A stretch of DNA of 32,252 nucleotides from Planctomycetia bacterium (GCA_005808665.1 SYLG01000078.1:1-32252); one strand, 5' to 3'; counted from the stretch's first letter, positions 24,975 to 32,252 are shown. Notes: generated from the sequence alone by a model not told the origin. Made by a program: numbers and translations.

Positions 24975-26083
24975 TAATGATCCTTATTGGAAATGTTAAG
25001 GATTGTTTTAACAAGTTCACCTGCCAAGACTTCAGCCCCGGATTTTGTTACATGGATTCCGCTTTCAATGAAATACGAATTACGATTGTCCAGTTTTTCA
25101 TAAATCACACTAGGGTCACAAATAACAACCCCTTTATTTTTACCGATTTCTACTGCTTTATCGCGCCAAACTCTGGTACCTTTTTCCATGTGCCAGTCTT
25201 TGGAACCATTATCGCCATATTTAATAATTATCGGAATAGCTCCATTTGATCTAATAAAATCAATATAATTGTTAAGGCACGCTTCAAAATTTTCCATTAC
25301 ATAAGGATGAAAAATTACACTATTAGAATTTGAAATATCGGGATTGATTTTAGTTTTGCCTTCTAAAGCCGGATCTGATCCTTTGTAATTTGAGGTCAAG
25401 GCCTTTTCTAGCCACTTTTTAATGTAATAATCCCAAAGCCGAACTACCGCCGAATTGCGTTTCCAAAATCTAGCCTGGTCTAAATCTTTGGGGACCTCTC
25501 CCCATTTTTTTTCTGCCAATAATAAATCCAAATAACCAGGCGATTTTCGAGCCAGTTGCTCCGCCGACATTCCTTCGTTTACTCCAGTAAAGATCAATAC
25601 AATATCTGGTTTAAGTTGAGGGATTAGCTTTTTCCCCAATGTGTATTCATGTGAGATAGAAAAGCAAATTTGGCCGCCATTTAAAACTTGATCGTTTTTA
25701 TGGCCTTTAATATCATTTAATTTGTTTTGCAATATTGATGGCCAAGCATCATATGTTTCAAGGTTATAACAAAAAGTAGTTGAACCTCCTGAGCAATAGA
25801 TCCTTAAAGATCCTTCTGGTTTATTGGCTGGAACATCAGCAGCCGTTCTCAATCCGTAGTTATTTAGGGATGAATTAGTATTATAACTATTAGGTCTGTG
25901 AGTTGCACCTAATTCATCATCATATTGATAAATACCATACCATTTGCCAGGTTTTCCATGCTTGAAATGGATATATGACCTCAAACTTATTTCTAATAAA
26001 AGCAATGAAAAAGGTATAAATAATAAGCCGAAGCTTATTGCGATAATGGTAAATAATTTTTTCCTTTTTTTTGACACCTCCAT
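24974..26083 (-). CDS. Membrane-anchored SGNH-hydrolase-like protein, 369 aa, AT-rich
   Basis: A Lys-rich start and one transmembrane helix (about 10-30) anchor the protein with its body outside the cytoplasm. SGNH blocks are visible: RIYCSGGSTTF with nucleophile S101 (block I), FTGVNEG with N169 (block III), and ESGIHVTKSGAEVLA with H344 (block V). The catalytic Asp normally three residues before the His is S341 here, with E340 beside it. SGNH enzymes remove or add acyl groups on sugars and lipids; related proteins accompany carbamoyltransferase-SxtJ cassettes. The gene begins 3 bp after the peptidase stop and its own stop overlaps the carbamoyltransferase GTG. Hand-counted GC over 25021-26040 is about 36%, far below its neighbours, suggesting recent acquisition or replacement. 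AAGGA precedes the ATG. Confidence 0.8.
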   Translation of the reverse strand: MEVSKKRKKLFTIIAISFGLLFIPFSLLLLEISLRSYIHFKHGKPGKWYGIYQYDDELGATHRPNSYNTNSSLNNYGLRTAADVPANKPEGSLRIYCSGGSTTFCYNLETYDAWPSILQNKLNDIKGHKNDQVLNGGQICFSISHEYTLGKKLIPQLKPDIVLIFTGVNEGMSAEQLARKSPGYLDLLLAEKKWGEVPKDLDQARFWKRNSAVVRLWDYYIKKWLEKALTSNYKGSDPALEGKTKINPDISNSNSVIFHPYVMENFEACLNNYIDFIRSNGAIPIIIKYGDNGSKDWHMEKGTRVWRDKAVEIGKNKGVVICDPSVIYEKLDNRNSYFIESGIHVTKSGAEVLAGELVKTILNISNKDH

Positions 26084-26086
26084 ATT

Positions 26087-27475
26087 CTATCCTTTCAACT
26101 TGTCAAACATTCGTACCATGGCACCCATCAGTTTTTTCCAATCGCCCTCATGGAGGCTTTCATTAGGGGCATGGGCATTGGATTGTGGATCCTCAATGCC
26201 TAATAAAAGGGCCGGAACTCCTCCCAAAAGTTCAACCAAAGGCCCGACAAATCCAATGGTTCCTCCGCAACCTATTGGAACGGCTTTTTTTCCGAACGAT
26301 TCGGTTAAAGAATCCATGGCAGCCGAAAAAGCGGGACCTTGGGGATCAGTCGCCCACCAAGGGACCGGGGGGCCATGGGCCAAAACCTCGACCTTAGCCC
26401 CGAAAGGTGGATCCTTTTCCAGGAAAGTTTTGAGTTGTTCAAAACTTTCCTTTGGATCCATATTGGGAACGATGCGACAACTGACTATGGCCTCTGCCGT
26501 GGGCAGCACCTGATTCGAAGCCCCTTTGATTGAACTTGCTTCAATGGCGATTACTGTCGCCGATGGGTGTCGCCAAGTTTGTTCATAAATCGTTCGGCCA
26601 ACTGGAGTTACAAACGGGACGCCGGATAGAATTCCCAAATCCGCTTTGGCTTTGGCTTCATCAAAGGGAAGATTGGCAAAAAGCAACTTTTCTTGCTCGG
26701 TAACCCGTTTCAAGTTTTTTTCAAAACCGGGCACCGGAACCTCGGAACCGGGAATTCCCAATCGTGCCAATACCTGTGATAATACGATGGCAGCATCGGC
26801 AAGGGCCCCGCCTGCCATTCCAGAATGGACCGGAAAGTGAGCGGTTGTAACCTTTACGGTTGCCGCCACAATACCTCTCAATGCGGAGGTAATGCAGGGT
26901 TGGCCAACCTCAATATTTTCGGTATCACAAACGACAACCACATCGGATTCAACACAGTCCCGATGGTTTTTGAAGAAGCCCTGGAGGTTCTTGGAACCGA
27001 TTTCTTCCTCGCCTTCACAGAGGACCTTCACATTGATTGGCAAGGTGCCACTTGTTTTCAACCAAGCGGCAATGGCTCCCAATTGTCCGACAAACGCGGC
27101 CTTATCATCTGCGGCTCCACGGCCAAACAACCTGCCCTCACGACGGGTTAGGGTCCAAGGGTCTGAAAGCCATTGGCTTGCATAGTTGACAGGTTGTACA
27201 TCATGGTGGGAATAAAGGAAAAGGGTTGGTTTGCCAGGCGCTCCCAGCCATTCGCCATAAGCATAAGGATAGGCATCCTCGAAGGCGATTTCCCTGACAT
27301 TATCAAGCCCAGCTTGGCGCATGAGGTGACATACCAAGGCAGCCGATTGGCCGATTTCCTTGAGGTGCTGGCCATCGGTGCTAATGCTGGGAATGGCAAC
27401 GGATTGCCTAAGCCAGTCAACCAACAAGTCATGGTTTTGGTTAAGCCAATCAAGAGCATTTTCGGTTTGTGTCAT
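26087..27475 (-). CDS. M20/M25/M40 family metallopeptidase (dipeptidase-like), 462 aa
   Basis: Zinc-dependent amino- or dipeptidase fold. Metal and catalytic residues are present: H90 and D92 (YSHHDVQPV), bridging D123 (GRGAADDKAAF), general base and ligand E157/E158 (EGEEEIGS), an acidic ligand in CDTEN, and H435 (SNAHAPNESL). A lid domain (about 205-340) includes the HSGMAGGALADA segment and a dimer-type His in TAHFPVHSG. There is no signal peptide, so it is cytoplasmic. I start at ATG 27473-27475 because AGGAG lies 8 bp before it. The family hydrolyses dipeptides, acyl amino acids or carbamoyl amino acids; which applies here is unknown. It lies 58 bp after dgkA and 3 bp before the SGNH gene. 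A routine peptide-recycling gene carried along in the operon is as likely as a link to carbamoylation. Confidence 0.93.
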   Translation of the reverse strand: MTQTENALDWLNQNHDLLVDWLRQSVAIPSISTDGQHLKEIGQSAALVCHLMRQAGLDNVREIAFEDAYPYAYGEWLGAPGKPTLFLYSHHDVQPVNYASQWLSDPWTLTRREGRLFGRGAADDKAAFVGQLGAIAAWLKTSGTLPINVKVLCEGEEEIGSKNLQGFFKNHRDCVESDVVVVCDTENIEVGQPCITSALRGIVAATVKVTTAHFPVHSGMAGGALADAAIVLSQVLARLGIPGSEVPVPGFEKNLKRVTEQEKLLFANLPFDEAKAKADLGILSGVPFVTPVGRTIYEQTWRHPSATVIAIEASSIKGASNQVLPTAEAIVSCRIVPNMDPKESFEQLKTFLEKDPPFGAKVEVLAHGPPVPWWATDPQGPAFSAAMDSLTESFGKKAVPIGCGGTIGFVGPLVELLGGVPALLLGIEDPQSNAHAPNESLHEGDWKKLMGAMVRMFDKLKG

Positions 27476-27533
27476 CACCAATACTCCTAAGGGAAATCGG
27501 TATTGATGATTCTATTTACGGAGGGTGTTGCAG

Positions 27534-27929
27534 TCACCTGGTGACCCAAAAAGTAAGGAATTTTGGAGCTAATATCAAAATCCCAATGGCACATGCAAAC
27601 CCACTTGCCACCAAAACTGCCCCAGCGGCAATATCAAGCGCCGGCCAATAAGGGGGCCTTTGATCAAGTGGCATGCCTCGAACCAATGTTTCGATGGAGC
27701 TATTAAAAAGCTCTGAAACCAATACTCCCCCAATACAAAGGATAAGTGCGCACCATTCCCATAAGGCGATGTTTAAAGCCACAGAACAGGCAATCACAAG
27801 TGCGGTGAAAAAAAAGTGAACGAAAAAACTGGAATGTCCCCGGACACCCCGTTTGGCCCCACGAAAGGCCGCTTCAAATTTCTCCCTCCAACCTCGGGTA
27901 GGTTTGGTTTCTTTTAAGGAATGGTTCAT
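27534..27929 (-). CDS. dgkA: DgkA-type diacylglycerol/undecaprenol kinase homologue with altered active-site residues, 131 aa
   Basis: Small membrane kinase fold with three helices (about 36-55, 58-80 and 97-121). The family signature SELFNSSIETLV keeps E73, N76 and E80 (E69, N72 and E76 of the E. coli enzyme), and D99 in ALDIAAGAVLVAS matches D95. Aligned by eye, other residues differ: the Glu at E. coli E28 is H32 here, the usual Lys at K94 is L98, and R32/E34 become F36/H38. The protein may therefore be a divergent kinase or have changed activity. Family members phosphorylate diacylglycerol or undecaprenol in the inner membrane, recycling lipids from envelope synthesis. The start at ATG 27929 follows AAGG. 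It sits 35 bp after the lptD-like gene, a fitting partner for envelope lipid metabolism. Confidence 0.85.
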   Translation of the reverse strand: MNHSLKETKPTRGWREKFEAAFRGAKRGVRGHSSFFVHFFFTALVIACSVALNIALWEWCALILCIGGVLVSELFNSSIETLVRGMPLDQRPPYWPALDIAAGAVLVASGFACAIGILILAPKFLTFWVTR

Positions 27930-27964
27930 GAAGCACAACCCTTCAGCCCTAAATCCTGATTGCT

Positions 27965-30900
27965 TTAGAGCCCGCCGTTGTTGAGCATCTGCATCCGATT
28001 TCCATAGGTAGCCAAAATGGGCATAATTTGAAATGTCAAACCAAAGTTGTTGGTTGTGGCGTTGTAGGAAAGACCCAAACTTACCTGAAGGTCTTTACCC
28101 ATTCTTGTTACAACCAAAGAGTTGGATAGTGCCTCACTTGTTCCAAAATCGTAATTACTTGATGCAGTGATGGCATATTTTGGAGAAAAAACATAATTTA
28201 CTGCTCCTGTTAAAAGGCGACTATCAATCGGGTTGTAATAACGGAAACCCAAGTACAAATTCGTTCGATCATCCCGGTTGTAAAATGCCCCAATGTTTGC
28301 CACTTTGGCGCTGCCCTCAAAGGAATCCATCCAACCGGAACTGACAATTGCCGTTTTGTCCCCAGGATTCCAGGTCAGGTCATAGTTGTACAGCCCGAAC
28401 AGTTGACCAAAGTTGTCCCGGTCCGGGTTGGGAAAAAGTGTGGTTCCAAGATTAAAACTTAAGAAATCCACAGTGTGTTGATTTCCAGGCATTCCCCGTT
28501 TGGTTTGCCACCTCTGGTCGATGTTGAATTGCAAAGTTTGGATCGAATTGAGGGTGTCGATGCGGTTATCTGCCAAACTTCTAATGCCATAGTTTTGAGG
28601 GTCATACTTTCGCTGGGAAAAATTTTGAAACCAAATCGGGTTGTACAAGGCGTTGGCAGGATTGAGTTGTTGGCCGTTTAAGGGACTGAAAGGCGTTGCC
28701 GTTGGATTTCCAGCAAAATAGACCCAATCGCGCATGGCCATGTCGGTGGAGTCATCGTTGAATCGGTCAAACTGGGGAAGCTTTTGATAAAATTGGTTGC
28801 TGGCGCCATAAAAGTAATTCATACCCAGGTTGGCTTTGTGATAGACCCCATCCAAATTGAACATTTCACTGGAAACATCCGAATAAAGTTTCGACAAGGG
28901 TAAATTGATGCGACTGCCAAATCCCCCCCAAAATCGTGAAATGCCATCATTTATGCTTTGGCCCCGACTGCCGTTGATGGTTGTATTCGCCACTTCTTCT
29001 ATTTGGGATGTGTAATAGGCTATATCGCTTTTTACATACGGGTCTATTCGAAAAGGTCCGGCGGAAAAGGGTGCACTGAGTTCCTGAAATAGGTTGAACC
29101 TGCCGCCGCTAACCCCGACATCCGTTGGACTGTATTGCGGAGTTGGATCACTTGTTGTCAAAAGGTTGCTATAACCCACGCCCCCATTGGCGGAATAGGT
29201 GAAGGTATTGAATAAGTCAAACCCTGTGACAAAACCATTTAACTTGGGAAGTTGAGCCGTTTCGTTGACCCAGTTACGAATGCGTGGTTCGGCATGAACG
29301 GACCACCCCAACGCCCCAATTTGTTGGCGGATGTTTACAAAAGTAGTTGGGCTTAGGTCGTTGTCGAATTCCCGCTTGAAAAATTCCTCCTGGAAGTTTC
29401 GGTCAGAAAGGGCGGCAACCTGGGATTTAATGGTGGTATTTGGAAAATTGGTAGGCTCAATGGATTGGCGCCAGGTGATCCTTCCGCGCCATGATGAAGG
29501 ATTTGTGTAATCATAACGGGAACCACCGAGGATATCCCTTGTTCCATAAGGGCCCATGGTACTGGTGTCATAAAGGCCATAGGCCGTCAACATCCCCGTT
29601 CCTTTGGAGGGGAGGCCAAGGAGGGATTGGGTTTTGTAATCAAAATCGGTTCCGGTGGCCGGCCCACGGGAGGTAAGGTAATCAAGCTCCCAGCGCCATC
29701 TGGTCCCTTCTGGGGCCTTTAGACCAAACAGGTCAAATGCATTGAGGGTAACCCCAAACTGACCACCATATATCCGGTTAAAACCAAGGTTTACCCCTTC
29801 CACTGGGCCAAGGGGATCGCGAGCATCACCTTGCAAAAAAGGGAACCAAAACACAGGAACATCCGCTAAATGAACAACCGCATCTTTGCCGTTTACAAAG
29901 GTTTGCCTGATTTCTTCTTCCGGTTTATGGCGCATGGATTCAGGCAAAAGGAATCCAAGCAAATCGGGGCGGGTTATTTTTTTGTCTTCAATGGTCGCCT
30001 CAGCCATGCTGACTTTTAGGCCGGGATCTCCAGGAGTTCTGCTTGAAAATATTTCACTTTGCAAAACCCGATATTGATGAACATCCAATTGTTGAAGTTC
30101 GGCAGCCCGAACGATTATCGGATCAGGTATGAACGGGACACTAAATTCAAGTTCGGATTTTAAGGCAATGGCTTGATTTCTGCGGACATCATAAAAAATT
30201 TCGTTGGCCCGCATGGTTCTCTGCAGTTGGTCACCAGTTCTGGGATCACCCACTCCAGCCCGGGCAGGGTTGGGTTTGTCCATTTGCCGAATTTCGACAT
30301 TGCCCGATAGATAAAATTCCAGATCCTTGCTGGTCTGGCCCCCTGGTGTTTGCATATTGCTCATGACCTGTTGAGGGTTTCTTCCCTTGGTCCAAATCAC
30401 GATCCTATCTGCTTCCATGTCGATTAATCCTGCCCCACCAAGGTCCTTTACTTGGAGTATGGCACCACCTGTAAGCAGGATGGCTTGTTCATTTTCACTA
30501 ATTGGTTCTACCATAACGCGAAATCCCGAGGAATTTCGGGGTGTTAATGTGTAGGTTCTGGAAGGATTCAAAAGGTTGTCGGGAACCGGTACAGCCGAAG
30601 GCTGGATAGGTTGTCCATTCCAGGGTACCATTCCTGAAGGTGGGGACGGTGGGACATTGCCCGTTGAAGCCACTCCAGAGGGAGGCAAGCCTGGCGGGGG
30701 AAGGGGGGGCAAAGTTTGACCACCGGTTGGTAAAGGGAGTGCCCCAAACGGATTGACCGGCGCTGGTGCCGGGGAAGGGGTGTTTTGATTAAGGGTTATC
30801 GGCTTTGGAGGGGGTGGTCCCAACGGGGTTTCACCAGGTGTGGGAAGGGTTGGTGGAGGCTGGGGGGGCGGTTGAAAATAAAATGAGGTTCGCACGCTTT

Positions 30901-31729
30901 GGCTGGGAGCATATAAGGGGTCGGCCTTGTCTACCCCATCGGTGTTGGGAAGTAGGGAGGTAGAGTTTGGTTGGTTAGGGACTGGTTTTTGGTTGATTGG
31001 GGCTTTCTTCAAGGGTTCGATCCCGGGAGTCCTGAGGGCTGGGCCCCAAAAACCCGCCTTTTCAACTTCAAATTGTTTCCGGGCCGCCGCCTCTTTTTTG
31101 GCAACCTCCGGATTGTCCCGGCGTTTTTGTCGCTCCGCACTTAATCGGATGACAAGTGGATCGTTAGGATCTGGAACACGATTGGCTTTTTCCTTGACCG
31201 AGGTGACTTTGATTTCTCCACGGGTATTCAGTTCCAGGTAGGCCATGTTCGCCTGTTGGATTTCCGTGCTGGCATCAATTACCAGGTTTCCCTCAGCTTG
31301 GATTTCCATTTTCCAAATACCGGTGAGCTGGTGCTGTCTGGGGTTAAGCCATGCCAGAGCTTTATCGCACCGGATGGTAATGTAACCATGTTGAATGAGA
31401 ACTTTGCCTTCAAGGATGATAACGGTTTCATTATTTTGTCTCCAAAAACCCACCCGATCCGCTTCAAGCCCGATAGGCTTGGATTCCCCAGGATGATTCC
31501 GGATGAAATCCAGGGATTTGGGGGGATGGAGTTTGGATGGTCTAAAGATGCGCTCGGAAAGGGTTGGCGGGGGAGTGGTTTCTTGTCCTTTCAGGTCAAG
31601 GGGCCATTCCGCCATTGCCCAAAAGATTCCCAAAAACAATAAACAATGGCCCCAACGGCATTTTCCTTTCGAAAAGGAAAGGTCAGACCGGTCAAAATGG
31701 CTTTCAGTACTGTTATTTGGAATCCGCAC
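27965..31729 (-). CDS. lptD: LptD/OstA-like outer-membrane protein with a proline-rich linker, 1254 aa
   Basis: Likely the outer-membrane translocon for lipopolysaccharide or a similar glycolipid. After a hydrophobic export segment (about 28-40), an OstA/LptA-like beta-jelly-roll repeat occurs at about 85-165 (GLEADRVGFWRQ, ILEGKVLIQHGYITIRCDKA). A linker at about 240-385 is extremely rich in Pro, Gly and Asn, followed by a second OstA-like region (about 400-560, LTGGAILQV, IDMEADRIVIWTKG, FYLSGNVEIRQ). The remainder (about 640-1254) is a beta-barrel with alternating aromatic strands (LGFRYYNPIDSRLLTGAVNY, ASSNYDFGTSEALSNSLVV), as in LptD. The GTG start has AGGAG 11 bp upstream; no better ATG lies nearby. 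Size exceeds proteobacterial LptD (about 780 residues) because of the linker and extra OstA unit. Other outer-membrane barrel families remain possible. Confidence 0.8.
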   Translation of the reverse strand: MRIPNNSTESHFDRSDLSFSKGKCRWGHCLLFLGIFWAMAEWPLDLKGQETTPPPTLSERIFRPSKLHPPKSLDFIRNHPGESKPIGLEADRVGFWRQNNETVIILEGKVLIQHGYITIRCDKALAWLNPRQHQLTGIWKMEIQAEGNLVIDASTEIQQANMAYLELNTRGEIKVTSVKEKANRVPDPNDPLVIRLSAERQKRRDNPEVAKKEAAARKQFEVEKAGFWGPALRTPGIEPLKKAPINQKPVPNQPNSTSLLPNTDGVDKADPLYAPSQSVRTSFYFQPPPQPPPTLPTPGETPLGPPPPKPITLNQNTPSPAPAPVNPFGALPLPTGGQTLPPLPPPGLPPSGVASTGNVPPSPPSGMVPWNGQPIQPSAVPVPDNLLNPSRTYTLTPRNSSGFRVMVEPISENEQAILLTGGAILQVKDLGGAGLIDMEADRIVIWTKGRNPQQVMSNMQTPGGQTSKDLEFYLSGNVEIRQMDKPNPARAGVGDPRTGDQLQRTMRANEIFYDVRRNQAIALKSELEFSVPFIPDPIIVRAAELQQLDVHQYRVLQSEIFSSRTPGDPGLKVSMAEATIEDKKITRPDLLGFLLPESMRHKPEEEIRQTFVNGKDAVVHLADVPVFWFPFLQGDARDPLGPVEGVNLGFNRIYGGQFGVTLNAFDLFGLKAPEGTRWRWELDYLTSRGPATGTDFDYKTQSLLGLPSKGTGMLTAYGLYDTSTMGPYGTRDILGGSRYDYTNPSSWRGRITWRQSIEPTNFPNTTIKSQVAALSDRNFQEEFFKREFDNDLSPTTFVNIRQQIGALGWSVHAEPRIRNWVNETAQLPKLNGFVTGFDLFNTFTYSANGGVGYSNLLTTSDPTPQYSPTDVGVSGGRFNLFQELSAPFSAGPFRIDPYVKSDIAYYTSQIEEVANTTINGSRGQSINDGISRFWGGFGSRINLPLSKLYSDVSSEMFNLDGVYHKANLGMNYFYGASNQFYQKLPQFDRFNDDSTDMAMRDWVYFAGNPTATPFSPLNGQQLNPANALYNPIWFQNFSQRKYDPQNYGIRSLADNRIDTLNSIQTLQFNIDQRWQTKRGMPGNQHTVDFLSFNLGTTLFPNPDRDNFGQLFGLYNYDLTWNPGDKTAIVSSGWMDSFEGSAKVANIGAFYNRDDRTNLYLGFRYYNPIDSRLLTGAVNYVFSPKYAITASSNYDFGTSEALSNSLVVTRMGKDLQVSLGLSYNATTNNFGLTFQIMPILATYGNRMQMLNNGGL

Positions 31730-31960
31730 TCAGCACAAAACTCCTGCCAACCCAACATGTAGGCTTGTTCTTCATGATCAAGCAAAACCGTTGGCTGGGT
31801 GGAGTGGCAATACCCGTGGAGTCGGGAGGGGTCAATAGGTCTTTCAGGGGAGTGTGCGGTGTGGATTCAAAAAATTTTTCGGTTTTGCATAATCCAAAAC
31901 CAATTGAAATAGCCCATAAACATTGATGGAAACAGGTACCTGGATGGAGAAAAAAATGGG

Positions 31961-31988
31961 ATTATAATTGTGCGGTGTTGGGGATCAA
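31961..31988 (-). promoter_or_regulatory. Candidate promoter of the lptD-dgkA-carbamoylation operon
   Basis: On the minus strand, TTGATC (31983-31988) and a perfect TATAAT (31961-31966) are separated by 16 bp. The nearest downstream gene in that direction is the lptD-like gene at 31729, giving a leader of about 225 nt. Spacing and -10 are good; the long leader is the main reason for caution. Confidence 0.5.
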
Positions 31989-32016
31989 TCCGATTCTGAA
32001 TCTGAAGAATTGAATT

Positions 32017-32048
32017 TTTTGATCCCTTGCATTTGCAAGGGATCAAAA
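32017..32048. repeat. Perfect 14-bp inverted repeat
   Basis: TTTTGATCCCTTGC (32017-32030) and its exact complement GCAAGGGATCAAAA (32035-32048) flank a 4-nt ATTT loop. The T-rich side is 5' and the A-rich side 3' on either strand, so no U tract follows the hairpin beyond the stem and it is not a classical terminator. It sits just upstream of the candidate lptD promoter. Confidence 0.7.
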
Positions 32049-32192
32049 GCAAATACTTCTTTTTGTGGGTTCGACTCCTAGGGAGAATCTATTCCTAAAA
32101 AAACACATTTCACGTATGCGTTCACGGGTTTTAGTGCTAAACGGGTATAGGAATAGTAGCCAGGGTCCCGATTTTCTCAACCCTGTAGTGGG

Positions 32193-32252
32193 ATGAGTCG
32201 AGGTGAGGGAAGCTTTTTCCTGAAGGATTCGATGCAAGACCTGATGTATTCC
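32193..32252 (+). CDS. Possible 5' end of a gene leaving the window
   Basis: An open frame from the ATG at 32193 runs to the window edge for exactly 20 codons, reading MSRGEGSFFLKDSMQDLMYS. The segment FFLKDSMQDLMYS is loosely like the opening of HD-superfamily phosphohydrolases (pattern F/I-K/R-D-P/S-x-H-x-x-I), but only 20 residues are visible and the key His is Gln here. The ribosome-binding site is weak; an in-frame ATG at 32232 has AAGGA only 4 bp upstream. The assignment is a guess. Confidence 0.25.
   Translation, partial: MSRGEGSFFLKDSMQDLMYS

Larger units (their letters stand above)
31730..32192. other. Non-coding region upstream of the lptD-like gene
   Basis: About 460 bp without a convincing gene. 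It holds the candidate promoter for the lptD operon and a perfect 14-bp inverted repeat (both listed separately), and a second inverted repeat, CTATTCCTA (32089-32097) and TAGGAATAG (32148-32156), spaced by 50 bp. The predicted leader of lptD would be about 225 nt, long enough for a regulatory RNA element, but I could not assign one. Confidence 0.5.

Noticed and set aside
22402-26083. Saxitoxin or other paralytic-toxin biosynthesis locus
   Set aside because: Only the carbamoyltransferase, SxtJ-like and small-protein parts are present. No sxtA polyketide-like gene, amidinotransferase or oxygenases occur in the window, and carbamoyltransferase modules occur in many unrelated pathways.
32060-32090. 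tRNA T-arm-like sequence (GGGTTCGACTCC) suggesting a tRNA gene on the plus strand
   Set aside because: The T stem has a mismatch, no matching 5' acceptor strand (ATTCTCC) occurs about 60-70 bp upstream, and no anticodon arm with a 7-nt loop can be drawn; the upstream stem has a 4-nt loop and is too long.
1-32252. CRISPR array, insertion sequence, prophage or toxin-antitoxin pair
   Set aside because: I saw no regularly spaced direct repeats, transposase or integrase motifs, phage structural genes, or small paired genes with such motifs on either strand.

Overview
The window looks like chromosomal DNA from a member of the Planctomycetota. The best evidence is two gene sets found almost only in that group: a DUF1501 protein paired with a DUF1549/DUF1553 'planctomycete cytochrome' protein, and a PVC-type membrane-bound dehydrogenase with a C-terminal haem motif. 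A large LptD-like protein shows a two-membrane envelope. Base composition is moderate (roughly 45-50% GC in most genes by hand count). One gene near 25-26 kb falls to about 36%.

Layout, left to right. The 5' end of carB (minus) runs off the left edge. A small secreted protein and a secreted TPR protein follow on the plus strand; the TPR gene ends at a strong hairpin shared with the convergent DUF1501 gene. The DUF1549/DUF1553 and DUF1501 genes form a two-gene minus-strand operon. Next comes gltB (glutamate synthase large subunit, minus) with a readable promoter and terminator, then a minus-strand pair encoding a PVC-type haem dehydrogenase and a two-domain metallo-beta-lactamase-fold protein. 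On the plus strand lie a secreted VOC-fold protein and a three-gene run: polytopic membrane protein, exported CX5R phosphatase, and YkgJ-type cysteine-cluster protein. lexA (minus) follows, with a promoter and a palindromic operator overlapping its -10.

From 22.4 to 31.7 kb seven minus-strand genes are closely spaced and probably co-transcribed: lptD-like, dgkA-like, M20 peptidase, SGNH-like protein, NodU/CmcH carbamoyltransferase, SxtJ-like membrane protein and a DUF5989 microprotein. The first two fit outer-membrane and lipid-carrier metabolism. The last four form a carbamoylation cassette related in layout to sxtI-sxtJ-sxtK of saxitoxin clusters. No polyketide or saxitoxin core genes are present, so the acceptor is more likely a sugar, lipid or envelope polymer. 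This cassette, with its AT-rich SGNH gene, is the best candidate here for a poorly described system.

The right end (31.73-32.25 kb) is mostly non-coding. It holds a probable promoter for the lptD operon, a perfect 14-bp inverted repeat, and possibly the start of a gene leaving the window. I saw no tRNA, rRNA, CRISPR array, insertion sequence or prophage.
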